Positions 13,545 through 25,718 of a DNA stretch of 64,000 bases are shown here, piece by piece (the stretch's first letter is position 1; each line of letters begins with the position of its first letter). Position numbers and translations under genes: made by a program. This stretch comes from Azadirachta indica. Its lineage: Eukaryota; Streptophyta; Magnoliopsida; Sapindales; Meliaceae. The stretch spans positions 11,866,367 to 11,930,366 of the forward strand of contig CM040446.1 in the NCBI GenBank assembly GCA_022749755.1, read 5' to 3'. The notes under the pieces were generated by a model that had not been told where the DNA came from, made no database searches, and saw nothing but the letters and a program-made list of their open reading frames with translations.

Positions 13545-16274
13545 AACATAAATGATGTTGACAAGTACAAAATTATATACATATTGTAATGTCGAGACTG
13601 TAAGTAACACAAAATTATACAAAAGGTTTTGAAGGTAATGGGCCACATCGAAATTGTGACCGCATATTTATATATATATATATATATATATTAAAAATAA
13701 CATGAAATATCAAAGTCACGTTTTCATATGATACATCTGTTTTTGGGGGGTGGTGGACCGACCTGTTGATGGGAGATGTCAATCCAGTTCCAGTAAAAGA
13801 AAGATTTCAATTTGATCAGATTCTTTCTTATCCTAACTTTAATTTTGTGCTCCACTGTTTACATCACATGCTTGTCTTGAATTTAGTTTGCATAGATAGG
13901 GTGGACCAATTCAACAATTATTGATATCAAATTACAATATCACTTTTGCCTTCAAGAATATTAATTTTGTACCAATTTTAATTTCAGTATAACATGCGCT
14001 AAAATTTTATAACATGCCCACATCCCTATTTACAGACTATAAATACTATCATAAAAGATAATGTAATAGTTGTTAAGTATTATGCTTAGTAGGCATTCAT
14101 AGTTCCAATTTAACATAAAATTTTAAATCTCATTAGAACTGTTTATTCACCATTTAGTCAGACAAATATACTGCGATGACATGAAACTTTGTAATATCCT
14201 AATGAATTAATGTCTTAAAATGTAAGTAACAAGACCTGCACCACCCGAGTGATGTGACCATTTATTGTAAAATTTTCTCTCTAGTAGTTGAAACTCTATT
14301 ACATAACGTCAAAGAGTGTTCATTTTGGTGACTTCCATCAGCAACTCTAAATTTGTTAGTCTTGCAGGTGTCTTGATTTACTGTCAAGAAGGTATTTCTT
14401 AGAGAAAAAAGAAGCACATTTTCAATGTGTGCTTTGTCTAAACTTTCAATTCTTTAAACTTTAGAAATTCTAACTTTCAAATACATGAAAAATGCACAAG
14501 AAATCAATTGCCATTACAAAAAATTATCAATTAATCAATAACGAAAAATTGTATCATATATGATCCTAAATTAAAGAGATAGATTATTTGGATTAATGAA
14601 ACCCAAGTTAGGTAGCTAAAGTACAAATGCTAACATAATATATGTTGGATGTTCCTACAATCTTCAGACAAAAACCTAAATAAAATTGAATTGACTAAAG
14701 CAAATGACATTGATATGTAGGAGGCCATCCACCGATAATTGTCATAGTCGGTCGATGTCAATGGAATAGATTATAAAATTTATTATATATTATTACTTTG
14801 GTTTCATACTACATACTACTTTAGGGTAGGCAATGTGTGTCCTAGGTTTGGCCTCCCTGTGTATATAATATCTTTGAGAGGGATGTTTGATAGATACCAT
14901 TTTAATTATTTAATCCATTACTGTTTTTTGTTTTAATGGTTTTATTTTTTTACAAGCCGTTCAGTTAGGCAGAATACTCTTTATTCATATGATAAGAACC
15001 AAAAATTTTCAGCATTTAATTGAAAATTTTGGAAGTTTGTGGTGCAATAATATTGATAGAGACAGAAAATGAAGTAATTAAATATAAAACACGACAGAAT
15101 ATTTTGAGCAAAGTTAATTAAAAATATAAAACACGAGAGATATTTTGATTAAAGTTAAAATTTGTTATGTGTATTGTTGTGCCTTAATATAATATGATAT
15201 TTGACAAATTGTATATAGCAATAGATATTATATATAATCGATCAATACAAAAATCCATATTGACAATAATGAAATATCTATTTATCTTAAAAAAAGAAAA
15301 AGAAAAAGAAAAAAGTGTAACCCACAAGTTGTTAAAAGAACAATGATAAACAAGCGTGTATACACCCAGCACTACTGGTTTCCTATAAATTAAGTAAACC
15401 TACAAATTTCTTTTTGACTTAGAACCTTTAAAGGTTGCTTGACAGTAAAGATCAAGCCTGTAAAGTTGATGTAAAATTTTATCCAAACCTTAACAGAATG
15501 ATTATTTAGCTTTTTTTTTTTTTCTTAGTATTATAATTATAATATATTAATATTACATTAAAAATTTATCGAAAATAAAAAATTTTAATTAAATCGAGTC
15601 TAACATTATTCAAATATTTACACTCAATTTGAACTATATTTATCCTCATCTATCCTCGTACTTAAATAGGATGAATCTCACATATAATATAAGTGATGGG
15701 TTTCATGTATAGTGGGAGGATCCATACTCTAATATAATTATTTAGCTTTTGTTCAATCAATTGTTGGAGAAACAATTTAAATCTTTTCTTATTTAAATGG
15801 AGAAAAATATTGATATCCGTTAAGCAACTTGTTAGTAAAATGAAGTCAATTATATTCGTCGTCCAGGTAGGTATCATTGGAATTGAACTACCTTCAGAAA
15901 ATTTCACTTTCAGGTATAAGAAGTAGGCGATAGTGATAAGGCCTATCCTAAGTCTGAGTTTTGTTAATAGGATATGCAGTAACGCCAGCGCTCAACCAAG
16001 TTGCGTGGGCTTGGCCCGACAAATAAAATGACGTTAGCTTAAAGTCTCAAAGATCGTATTCATTAGGTCCACAGTTGGATTTATACAATAACTTCGATTT
16101 GATCGCGGTTTGCAAATTTGTGAACCAATGGATTTTGATGGTTTGATTTCTTTCAAAATGAAATTGAAGTCGAATTTACCCACCCCTAACTGCTGGCTCA
16201 AGCATTTGAAGAAGAACAATCAGTGATCTGTACAAGCTCCACAGTCCTCCAGGCCAATGTAACTCTGGTTAATA

Positions 16275-16278
16275 TACA

Positions 16279-16328
<50 letters not shown>
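16275..16328. repeat. Compound (TACA)n(TA)n microsatellite
   Basis: A TACA tetranucleotide tract passes directly into a TA tract, about 270 bases beyond the stop codon of the minus-strand MIOX gene. It is probably outside or at the end of the 3' untranslated region. Confidence 0.85.
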
Positions 16329-16599
16329 GCACTGTGATTGGTGGAGACTTATGGTGAAAAGCAGCAGTTAATAAGAAATATTTCTGTGCCCATACATGGA
16401 GGTAACATAAACACAAAGCAAAACAGGCAGTGCCTGGAATTTTATTTAATTACTCGGACGATAAAAGCCTAAACTACTGCAACTGTAACTGCTGTGCTTA
16501 TACATGAAGATGGTGGCACTGGCATTTGCATATATGAGGAGCAACCACTGTTTTATTACTACTAGTGTTCTGCTGCTAATGAAGGTTTTAGTCTTTCTT

Positions 16600-18613
16600 T
16601 CACCACTGGAGCTTCTCTGGGAAGTACTGCATGAGAAAGAATTAAAATAGAAAATGATCAGAAAACCCACAATCCATTCACTATCAAATCAGTAAATTAA
16701 TGTTATCGCAGAGGTATATATAAAATACAAACCTTATTTATAAGGGAGAGATAATATGGCTTGACTTCTTCCTGGTTGATTCTAACCTTGCTCTTGCTGT
16801 AGAGGTCATATTTGCTGCTCCATCCGTATACCAACAAATTAACGCATGCATTATTTAAATATAACTTGATTCGTCATATGAAAGATTAAAATATAATCAT
16901 ACTTGAACAATTGGAGCCATTTTAGCATCTCCTTGTCCTCGTCATTCATCAGGAACGTGTAAGATCCAGATCGGTGCATTGCTGTTATGATTTATATATA
17001 CAAGAGCTACCTTTAATTGAGAACTGTAACTGGAATTATTACAGATGTACGATGAAATTCAAGTGTTGTAGGACTCACCATAGAAGGAATGGAACCTGAT
17101 GATAAACAAAGCAGCTGGTGGGAGTGTGGTATTATTACTCTTTGCCACCTTTTATAATAATTCTATATTTAGTTACGTATACCAGGAAATGGAAAAAAAA
17201 AAAAAAAAAAAGGAAAAAACCAGATTCTTCCTGCTGCGGTAATGCAGGATGATGACGTGGCAGAAAGAGTGAAATCACATACCAGATACATGTGTTCATC
17301 ATGCCCCCATGACATTGCGACGTTATCAAGTCCACAGTTCTCAGCGTATATTCCCAGCTTGGTATTGACTGCTGGGTTTCTAGAGTCCGGATTTTCCTTG
17401 AAAAACTGCGAATGATTATGTTTCCGTTAATTATTACAATTTGTAAATATAATTGAATTAAAATTGACATTAAGTAATCAATAAATTTGATGTATATATA
17501 CCCGGTGATGCACAATGAACTCGTCGAAAGCACAGCCGAGAGGGAACGTGTCACCTGTGATGAAGACCGATTGATGATCGAAGAGAATTTATACTGGACC
17601 CGGCCCCTAAAAGATTCTAGAGAAATTGAAGGGCATTAACTTACCGGCGACACACCATTGCGGCTCCTCACCGAGCGCCGGGTGCAGCAAAACTTTTCCA
17701 AGGTCTGCCACGTGTACACATATTAACATTCCACATGATATACGTGCATGGTTTTAACAGTACCATTAATTAATTAATTAATTAATTAATTAATTAATTA
17801 ATTAATGTGCATGAGAATGCAATGCCAGTGCAACATATACCGTGGATAAGTGCCGTGAGATGGAGCCAATCTTCGTCAGGATAATCCCTTCTGATGGCCT
17901 CAGCAGTCTGCAAAAGATGCTCGATTTGGGGCTCGTCGAGATCTGGGTCGCTCTCGTCCACGTATTCGTTTAGCAGTTCACAACGTTCCCATATGCTCAT
18001 TTCAGTCTTGTCCAGTTTCCCATAATGCTCTTTCTTCTTCTTTGCCTGTAAATTATATATTAAATTAATCATCAACATCAAATTACACTACACGTTTCTT
18101 ATACTGCCACTCAATTAATACATGATCATTAAGACGATGAATTTTACAAATTCGAAGGTTTGGTAGATGTGGTTTTTTCTGTAGAATTCCTGGACGATTG
18201 CTTTTCGGATACTCTCTTTCTCGTAGTCCCTGCAAACACAGGGAGTCCATAACTCAAGCAAAAAAGAACGCTGCATATATGTTTCCTTTTTGATCAACCA
18301 AAGATTTGGTTAAATGCACGTAGAAACAAATTAAAGGTGAAATGCATAGTTACCTGAAATTATGGCCAAACGCATTGCTCTCAGGGACAACAAATTCAAC
18401 ATCGACTTCTCATTTTGGGTATTGGTATCGTTGGCGTCATCTACAACAGGCTCTGTTCACAACAACGAGAGAGAAAGATAATGAATCAAAACAGCATTCG
18501 GAAATAAACACATGACATTCCAAGAATGATTTCTATTTTTACGAGAATGTTAATATTAAAGAAAGATTTATATTTTAGTGAATGAACAATGTACCAAGAA
18601 CGATCACAGTCAT
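16600..18613 (-). pseudogene. MIOX: Inositol oxygenase (MIOX), frame lesion in exon 2
   Basis: Eleven exons on the minus strand: 18595-18613, 18354-18452, 18148-18229, 17841-18045, 17645-17704, 17502-17554, 17283-17405, 17079-17148, 16903-16981, 16733-16814 and 16600-16626. MIOX is a cytosolic di-iron enzyme that oxidises myo-inositol to D-glucuronate. The metal-site set is intact: the His-Asp pair at the exon 4/5 junction (LIHDLGKVL), VHHR, SWGHDEHMYL and KYDLYSKS. Exons 3-11 match the plus-strand MIOX gene in length exactly, all splice sites are GT-AG, and the C-terminus ends YFPEKLQW. Exon 2 is 99 bases where 100 would keep phase: the frame entering from exon 1 (MTVIVL...) is shifted by one near 18405-18411, and the frame that gives FVVPESNAFGHNFR has a TGA immediately upstream. 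Total coding length is 899 bases. Either one base is deleted (pseudogene or assembly error), or a downstream acceptor is used. Everything after the lesion looks constrained, so inactivation would be recent. Confidence 0.85.
17765..17806. repeat. (ATTA)n microsatellite in a MIOX intron
   Basis: A near-perfect tetranucleotide repeat inside the intron between exons 4 and 5 of the minus-strand MIOX gene. It does not touch the splice sites at 17841 or 17704. Confidence 0.9.
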
Positions 18614-18723
18614 GCTGACAGTGAAGTAAAAAGACTGAGACTATTCTCCGCAGCAAGGGAACAAGAAAGCCAACTAAAGAGAAGCAGTGATGAGAATTCA
18701 GAATGTAACACAATTAGGGCTAC

Positions 18724-18731
18724 TTTTTATA
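18724..18731 (-). promoter_or_regulatory. TATA box of the minus-strand MIOX gene
   Basis: Reads TATAAAAA on the minus strand, 111 bases upstream of the ATG at 18613. It implies a leader of roughly 80 bases. Its preservation is consistent with recent activity of the gene. Confidence 0.6.
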
Positions 18732-18956
18732 GGCTAAAAATATTTGGCTGGGCCCTTAACTTAAGCGGAGTGTGTACAACTCACTAAATTTACGGTCTGC
18801 GTTTATATCAAATTACACAAGTGCCATCTGTTTCTAGTCTTGGACGCCGTCTTAAGATTGTAAAAACTTGATACGGTAAAATGACTGTAAAATGTCATGG
18901 CGTTGTTAATTCTTATAATCTTTTTTGAAAGTTTGAGATTATATGACGTTGTTAAT

Positions 18957-19159
18957 ACTTTTAAAAATCTATTGACACGTGGTATGAATAAAAATGAAAG
19001 GTTGAAATTGTATTTTAAAAATTTTTACTAATTAACCACTACAATTTATTACACTGAAAGATAAAAGAAATAATATTAGAATTAATTGTTATAGTTTTTA
19101 AAATATAATTTCAGCCTTTCATTGTCATTCATGCCACGTGTCAATAGGTTCTTAAAAGT
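18957..19159. repeat. Fold-back (MITE-like) inverted repeat with G-boxes
   Basis: The left arm (18957-19024) and the reverse complement of the right arm (19095-19159) match over about 65 bases with few differences; the shared core reads CTATTGACACGTGG. The arms flank an AT-rich loop of about 70 bases. CACGTG occurs in both arms (18976 and 19135) and again at 19166. Weaker inverted similarity extends outward to about 18850 and 19225, suggesting a larger element. It lies roughly 230-430 bases upstream of the TATA box of the frame-damaged MIOX gene, in its probable promoter. Confidence 0.7.
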
Positions 19160-22100
19160 GTAGGCCACGTGCCAAGTCTTTTTTGCAATGGCTTATCATA
19201 TTGTATCATTTTACAACTTGATTTGTCTCTCTCAAAATACACTAGGAAAGAAAAATCGTAACCACAAGATTCTCACATTATAATTACATTATTGAAAAAT
19301 AATTAATTAGCATGAATTCAAATTTCTGAGTCAATAATAAAGAACTTTTGCACTAAACTCATGTATACTTACTCTTTATATACAACTATTCTCTTCAAAA
19401 AAATCAATAAATGGTAAAAGCACTTTATTCAAATTGTATAGATTAGTAAATTAAAATTAATAATTTCTTATATTTTAAAATTATTTTGTACAAAAAATTT
19501 AATGAAATACAAGCAATTGGTAAAATTCACATATGATAATATATAGCCTAAAATTCAAATTTTATAATATGTGAATAGTTATTTCTAGATATCAGATAAT
19601 ATAATTATTTTTTTAACAGAAACAGAAGTAAAATGAGTCATTCAAAATAATTTTTAGAATTCTAATGTTCAAGTTATTTAATATATAGTTTTGAGATATT
19701 TGTATAAACTCATATTTTATGTCCAAATTATTAAAATGGTAGTATATACCTCTTCTTAATTAAGGTCCGTTTTAGCATTTTTTTTTCAAATAAAACTCTT
19801 TGAACTTAATCTTATATTAGTAAAACTTTTATAATTAAAGTTTTAAATAAAAAAATGTTTTGATTGTTTGGTTGTAAAGTATATATTTTAATAAAAATTG
19901 AGTAAGTATATATCTAAAATATAAGGTTTTTGAATGCTTATGTTACAAAAGAAACGTTATAAAATTTTCAAACTTTAATCATTTGTAAATTACGTGATTA
20001 CAAGTTACAATGAAAAGGCCCAAAATTTAGCATTAAAAGTCCTATGATGGCCAACAGAAAAACTATACTAAACTTGAAATTACTGTTGAGATGCATGTAG
20101 AAGTTCATAGGAACAGTGGCACTCTCGTAGTATCAAGAACCAGTAAGGGCACATACGTAATTTAAAAAGCGAAACAGATAAGAAGGGGAAGATGACAATT
20201 AGGGTTGTCTTATGCAAGGTTCGGTTCAAAGTGCCGGTGAAAATAACACGTCAGATGCTTGTTGTTTAGTCGCTGAGACGCAGACGTACAAGCCACCTAC
20301 TCGAAGCCTACGTGTTGATAACATAAACACAAAAGGTGTATTAAACCTGTAAACCTTCCGGCACGTTGCAGTCACCGGCCCCAGCCGGTAACAACTGTCA
20401 CTCCCCAGTCCCCTCCCCACTCCACCAACTAACGTTCTTTATTCTATTCTTCCTTAATTTACATCACATTTATATTTTTGTTGCCGAAATTCCTGTTTCA
20501 GCCCTAAAGCTAGCAAAGATGTGTTAATTTCTTTGTAGGGAAGGTTGTGAAAGATATAAATATATATCCTTATAATAAATGATACAATAGTACGACAATA
20601 ATATTATTTTCATTTTTAGTAATTTAATAATATATATTTATAGGGCCAATAAAAAGAATGTAATGGGATACCATAAATGTGCAAACAAATATATTAATTG
20701 GCAATATGTTAAAGGATGGACCAAAATTAATGCAGAGTCTTATCTAATTATTACATGAGAATTCACCATGGAACATTGAAAGGGAAAGGTTGATCCTCAG
20801 ATCTTTTTATTATCAATAAATAGTTGTCTTCAAATATTATGGGGTAAGCGTTTTCGCAGTATATACAATCGAGAAGACGCAGAAGTTAATAAATTTTGGA
20901 CGATACTATGAAGTAGGTATCATTAGTGATGTAAGATAAGATATAATGTCTATAGATCTTCATTTGATTCATGAAATAATTTAAAAGGGCTGATACAAAA
21001 GAAAGCAGCTTAATAAACCAAACTCGTTGCTATATCGTCATAGCAACATTTTTCTTTTTCTATTATTAGGAATGCGACATTTTGAGATTATTAATACATA
21101 TTAAAATAAATAAAGGTGATTGGATTAAAAGAACCCTACAAAGGTCTTATCCTGTCATTCTTTTTTTTTTTTTATTACTTAAAACATTTTATAGAACAGA
21201 TACTTGCATGTACAATATTTTGTAAGACATTTTATAAGATATAAATTTCCAATTTGTAGGACAATATATTGTAATGCAATATTGTGTTTTACCTATTTGT
21301 CTTTTTAATTTAATTAATAATTAAAAAAAAGTGTTTGGTCAAAAGGTCAAGACACATTTGGAACACAAAATGAAGTGTCCGTCCCATCGAATTTTTTCAA
21401 TAAATATTACGTAGTAATTAAAATTTTTTTAATATCACAAGTCTCTTTTCCGTTTTTCTTTTAATAAAAAATTGATAATCTTCTCTATCATATTTATATT
21501 AATAGGTATAACATAAATTTTGAACTACAAATCTTTAACAGGCGACAATTTGTAAACACTATGTTGGCTTAATTGTATTATAACAGTATGACTATTAATT
21601 AAAAATGTTTAAATTAATAACTAATTTTTTATTTTGTTATTTGTAATTAATTGCAATTTGCATCACGAACTCTTGTTTTATATGAAAATAAATAATACAA
21701 AGAACCAATTAATCACGCCGACATTATAAATTTGTTTGCATTTAACACTATATTTATTAAATTACAAATATAACCTCTAACTTTTAAATATATATCATTA
21801 AATATTGAAAATAAAATAGTAATTTTGATTTTAATGTCAATTATCAACATTAATGTGCGGTATTAAATACTAACGGTGACAAAAATACTTTTGACAAATA
21901 CTTTATAAGTGAGGTCTATTCATCATATTAATTGTTCACAAATAGGGGATCAAAGTCAGTTAATCTGACTCTGGTGTTCATTTTCGTGGCTGTGCTCGGA
22001 AATGCAAGCTGGCCGCATTTAATGCAGCCTCCATCAAGTCATTAATTTAAACTTTAATTGTGAAAAGAATTCCCTGCCACGCTCACTAACCATTACATCC

Positions 22101-22732
22101 ATGCCTTCTCTACCACTTATTGCCTAACAACTTCGCAATTTTTCATTTTATGATTATTTATTTATTTATTTTTTATGTATTGTAGGCGCACACGTGATGT
22201 ATACACCGTACTGCGAAACCCATAAATTGATAAATATGTAATGGATGCACGCCAGCTAGTCGCTACTTGCTTTTCCCAAATCACGAAATCTTGCTTCTAA
22301 GCTTCTCTCTTAACTCTGTATTTGACATTACAACTAAATCTACAACAATTAAATAAACATATGTATCATTAAATTATCTTTAAGAAATTTCAACTTGCCT
22401 AACATTGATTAATTATACTTAATGGATTTGTCACGGCAAAAACAAATTGCAGTATTTGCAGTGGAGGCCAGGTTTCAATTATATTTGCACATGAACTCAT
22501 GAAAAACGTGTTCCTGTTAATCTCATCTTAGCGAGCCACAACGTTTTGTTTGCCTCTTTTCCTCTGTTTCTTTTTTATTTGTTCATATAATGCATATGAC
22601 CTTTCGTTTTCTTCGCTTACCACGTATGGGCCCGAAAGATAATTGATGCTTTTTTTTTTTTTTTTTTATAACACGTCAAAAACGATTTCTGTCACTCCGC
22701 GAGCGACGTGTCGGTTGTAGATGATAATATAC

Positions 22733-22740
22733 TATAAAAG
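22733..22740 (+). promoter_or_regulatory. Orphan TATA-box motif
   Basis: TATAAAAG within a relatively GC-rich patch, with GCGACGTGTCGG some 30 bases upstream and TGACGTGGCA (an ACGT/as-1-like element) about 130 bases downstream. No coding frame follows within a kilobase. It could drive a non-coding RNA or be a relic. Confidence 0.3.
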
Positions 22741-24029
22741 CCGGCATGCAATAAACTAACAAAATATCCCCGCTGGCCTCCTCTTACCACCGGTAGTACC
22801 CCCAACAACTTGCTCCCTCCACCAACATAAAAACAAAACGTGCGCCTCTTGTTTGTTTGATGACGTGGCACAACCTTAACCGTTCACTGCATTCTCTTAC
22901 CACATCATTAATTAACAAAAATACGTCTTTCGAATTTGATCATAATTTTTTTTTTACGTTACGATTAATATTTACACTACATAACTATTAGGACTAAAAA
23001 TTTTGATAGTTACTGCACAATTCAAATATTTACGTAGTTAGAATTTTTTTTTTATTTAATATTATAATATGATATCTACTAGTATTTATCTCAAATATTT
23101 ATTGGAACTAAAAACTCTGAACAATTATAATAATTCAAATATTTATATATAATGTCTGCATTATTTATTCTTAGGGAGAGAAATATCTAATAACATTTTT
23201 GTGAGAAACTCACAATTATAGAAAGAGTGCTGCCATAAACAAGATTCAGATTCGTACTCTCCTACTCTCACCTATTTTTTCCTCGTAGAAAAAATATATT
23301 TATCATTTAGACTAACTCTATATGACAATTTCATCATAATTGCAATTAAGGTAGAACGGTTTGCTTAATTTACATTTAATTACAGCTAGGCGTATCTCAC
23401 AAGTGTAAACAATAACATCTAAAGCGAAAGGGAAGGGGCGCTAGTCTCTACTAAAATAATCGCCTACAAGCCACTTGCTTTTAATTATATAAGCAAAAGT
23501 GTGAGACTAAAACTATAAAGTCAGTGTCAAACTCAATGGAATTTATATAATTATTATTATATTATGTAATTGTGTGCGACTTTGGATGCGAATAAGAGTA
23601 AAATAAGACTATAAAAAATGTGAAGGCATATGCCTCATGATGCAATCATTTGTAATGTCAATTATGATAGATTGAGATCATCTCCTCCTCTATTTTTTTT
23701 TTTAAAATTTTGGATAAAATTAAGACACATAACATTAAAAACATTATACGGCTAAAATTTATTTTCTTATAATTTTTCATATTTGATACCAAAATAAATA
23801 TTCTTAATAGCCTATTAAAATTTTAGACCAACAATATTTTAAATGTCTTGCTTGGCATTCTTTTTTTAATTTTGAAAAAATTGGACGAGAAGAAGATTCA
23901 ACACCACAAACACATACACACAAATATCTAATGAATTTGTTCTGAAAATAAAAATTATACTTGTATTTTAATTAAATAATGCAAGTAGTAGTGTGCCTTT
24001 AAACTATGAGTTCAAAATAAAATAAAAGA

Positions 24030-24270
24030 TGTGTTTGGTAGACTATTTGAACAGAATGATGCAAGGCAAAATGTGAAAAAAAAAAGTTTAAAAAAAAAGT
24101 ACATTTTGTCATTTTCAATATTTTCTTCACAAAAGGTTACAACGTGATATTTATTTATTTATTTTTTTTTATGGATTGTTTCCTTAAAAACACTCTATTA
24201 CTGTTTCTAATTTTGTCATTGTCAATTTTTAAAAATTAGAAATTATGTTTGAAAAGCGATACCAAACATA
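24030..24270. mobile_element. MITE-like element, about 240 bases
   Basis: The left end reads GTGTTTGGTAGACTATTTGA and the right end in reverse complement reads TATGTTTGGTATCGCTTTTC, imperfect terminal inverted repeats of about 20 bases sharing TGTTTGGTA. The interior is non-coding and AT-rich. No clear target-site duplication was found. Confidence 0.45.
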
Positions 24271-25593
24271 TTTAAATTTTTATAATTTTGATGATAATTT
24301 GGTCTAATATCTAATAAACAATCCATAATAATTTTGAGATATACATAACAATAAGGTTACAAACACAAACTTTTATATAAACTCTTACATATAAAATGAC
24401 ATAGTAGTTGATATATTGTAATTATAAAGTTGTCAGATACTCCATTCTACACACATATATATAGATAAAGAACCAATGAACTTTTTACTTTATATACTTT
24501 ATTGTATAATATGTGTGCATTAGTCATAAATATTATATTTAATTTCAACTGTTAAAAATATTTAAACATAATAATATATAAATAATATAAGAAATTATGT
24601 AATATTAATAAATTACTGATCTGTTTATATATATATATATATTTTTACTCTTATAAAAATATTGAACATATGATATTAATACAATATCGTATCAGTTTGA
24701 ATTTATATATCTAACGCTACTCAATATATATCATTACTAGTAAGACAAAACAAATAAAAATGTAGGCGTGCTAGTGGACAAGAGATAACATTAATTGAGG
24801 GACTTGAGTATCTCAAAACGTCTACATTTGTTACCCATATATATATATTTGTCAAACTAAAGGGACCTATGTAAAATTTAACTTGAACGGTAACAGCTCA
24901 GCCGTCGATTAGAATTACAATTTCCCAAATTGAAAGTCAAACATTAGTTGGCAATGACTAGATGCTGCGTCAGTCAATCCAAATTTTGCTGCAAAATTGA
25001 GATTTGATATCCACGTAAAGCTGAGTCAGTTCCTACTCCTATTTCCTTGTTTCAGGTTTTGAGCATTATTACCATAATTGCACCCTCATTGCAATAACAT
25101 GTACCTTCCACTCATTTTTAGAAATTCTATCGGCAAATATTAACCAAAATTGGTTGCCAGTTTTGACCCATAATTTGTAACCAACAAGCTGTAAGACATA
25201 AGATTATTTTTTTACTTTCTAAATTAACTTTCTTATTTATCACATATGGTTTTTGGATAATTTTTTCTTACGTGTAATTATTTTATTTTCGGATAAACTA
25301 CGTGGACTGTGCATGATTAGGAGATAATTTACCCTCGTAATTAGCGGCGCGGGAAGGAAAGGTTCGGTGTACGGGTAATTAAAAGCTTGTTTTGATTGGA
25401 ACGTGTTGTAACACGCTCGTTAAGGAGTGTGAATGTTAGGGAATTCTGTGATCCGAACCTTCCTCTAGGATAAAATAAGATAGGAAAAATTAAGATTTTT
25501 TTGGTTTTCAGTTGAGGACTCGAAAGATTTCTTTTTTGGATTTCAAGGACACAAAACATTCCAAATTTCAAGGAAGGACTTTTCGTGGAGCAC

Positions 25594-25601
25594 TATAAAT
25601 A
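25594..25601 (+). promoter_or_regulatory. TATA box of the plus-strand MIOX gene
   Basis: Reads TATAAATA, 125 bases upstream of the ATG at 25719, predicting a leader of roughly 90 bases that is pyrimidine-rich, as often in plants. Confidence 0.65.
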
Positions 25602-25718
25602 CCTTCCTCCTATAACATCACACCTCACAGCCATTTGTCAATCTTGCTTTCTATTGTTCTGTTTCTTGCTTTCCTACACACCACTTTTGTTTTTTCGTTC
25701 TTTTTTATTTTAGCGGAG

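Larger units (their letters stand above)
4690..16440. other. Large AT-rich gene-poor interval
   Basis: No gene can be supported across this 11.7-kb span. It holds many microsatellites, homopolymers, two related MITE-like repeats (about 6050-6260 and 9790-9975), a 61-base direct repeat (9299-9389), a short degenerate tandem repeat near 10075-10137 and an isolated TATA motif at 10306. Open frames here are short and low in complexity and show no conserved motif. Regulatory DNA for the CCCH gene probably lies in 4690-6000, but nothing in the sequence proves it. Confidence 0.6.
19230..25590. other. AT-rich interval between the divergent MIOX genes
   Basis: About 6.4 kb without a supportable gene. 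It should contain the promoter of the plus-strand MIOX gene at its right end. A somewhat GC-richer patch near 20220-20420 has a 64-codon minus-strand frame with no recognisable motif. An orphan TATA motif lies at 22733 and a MITE-like element at 24030-24270. The rest is low-complexity AT-rich DNA. Confidence 0.6.

Noticed and set aside
20226..20420. 64-codon minus-strand frame in a GC-richer patch
   Set aside because: No motif and no extension by plausible splicing in either direction.
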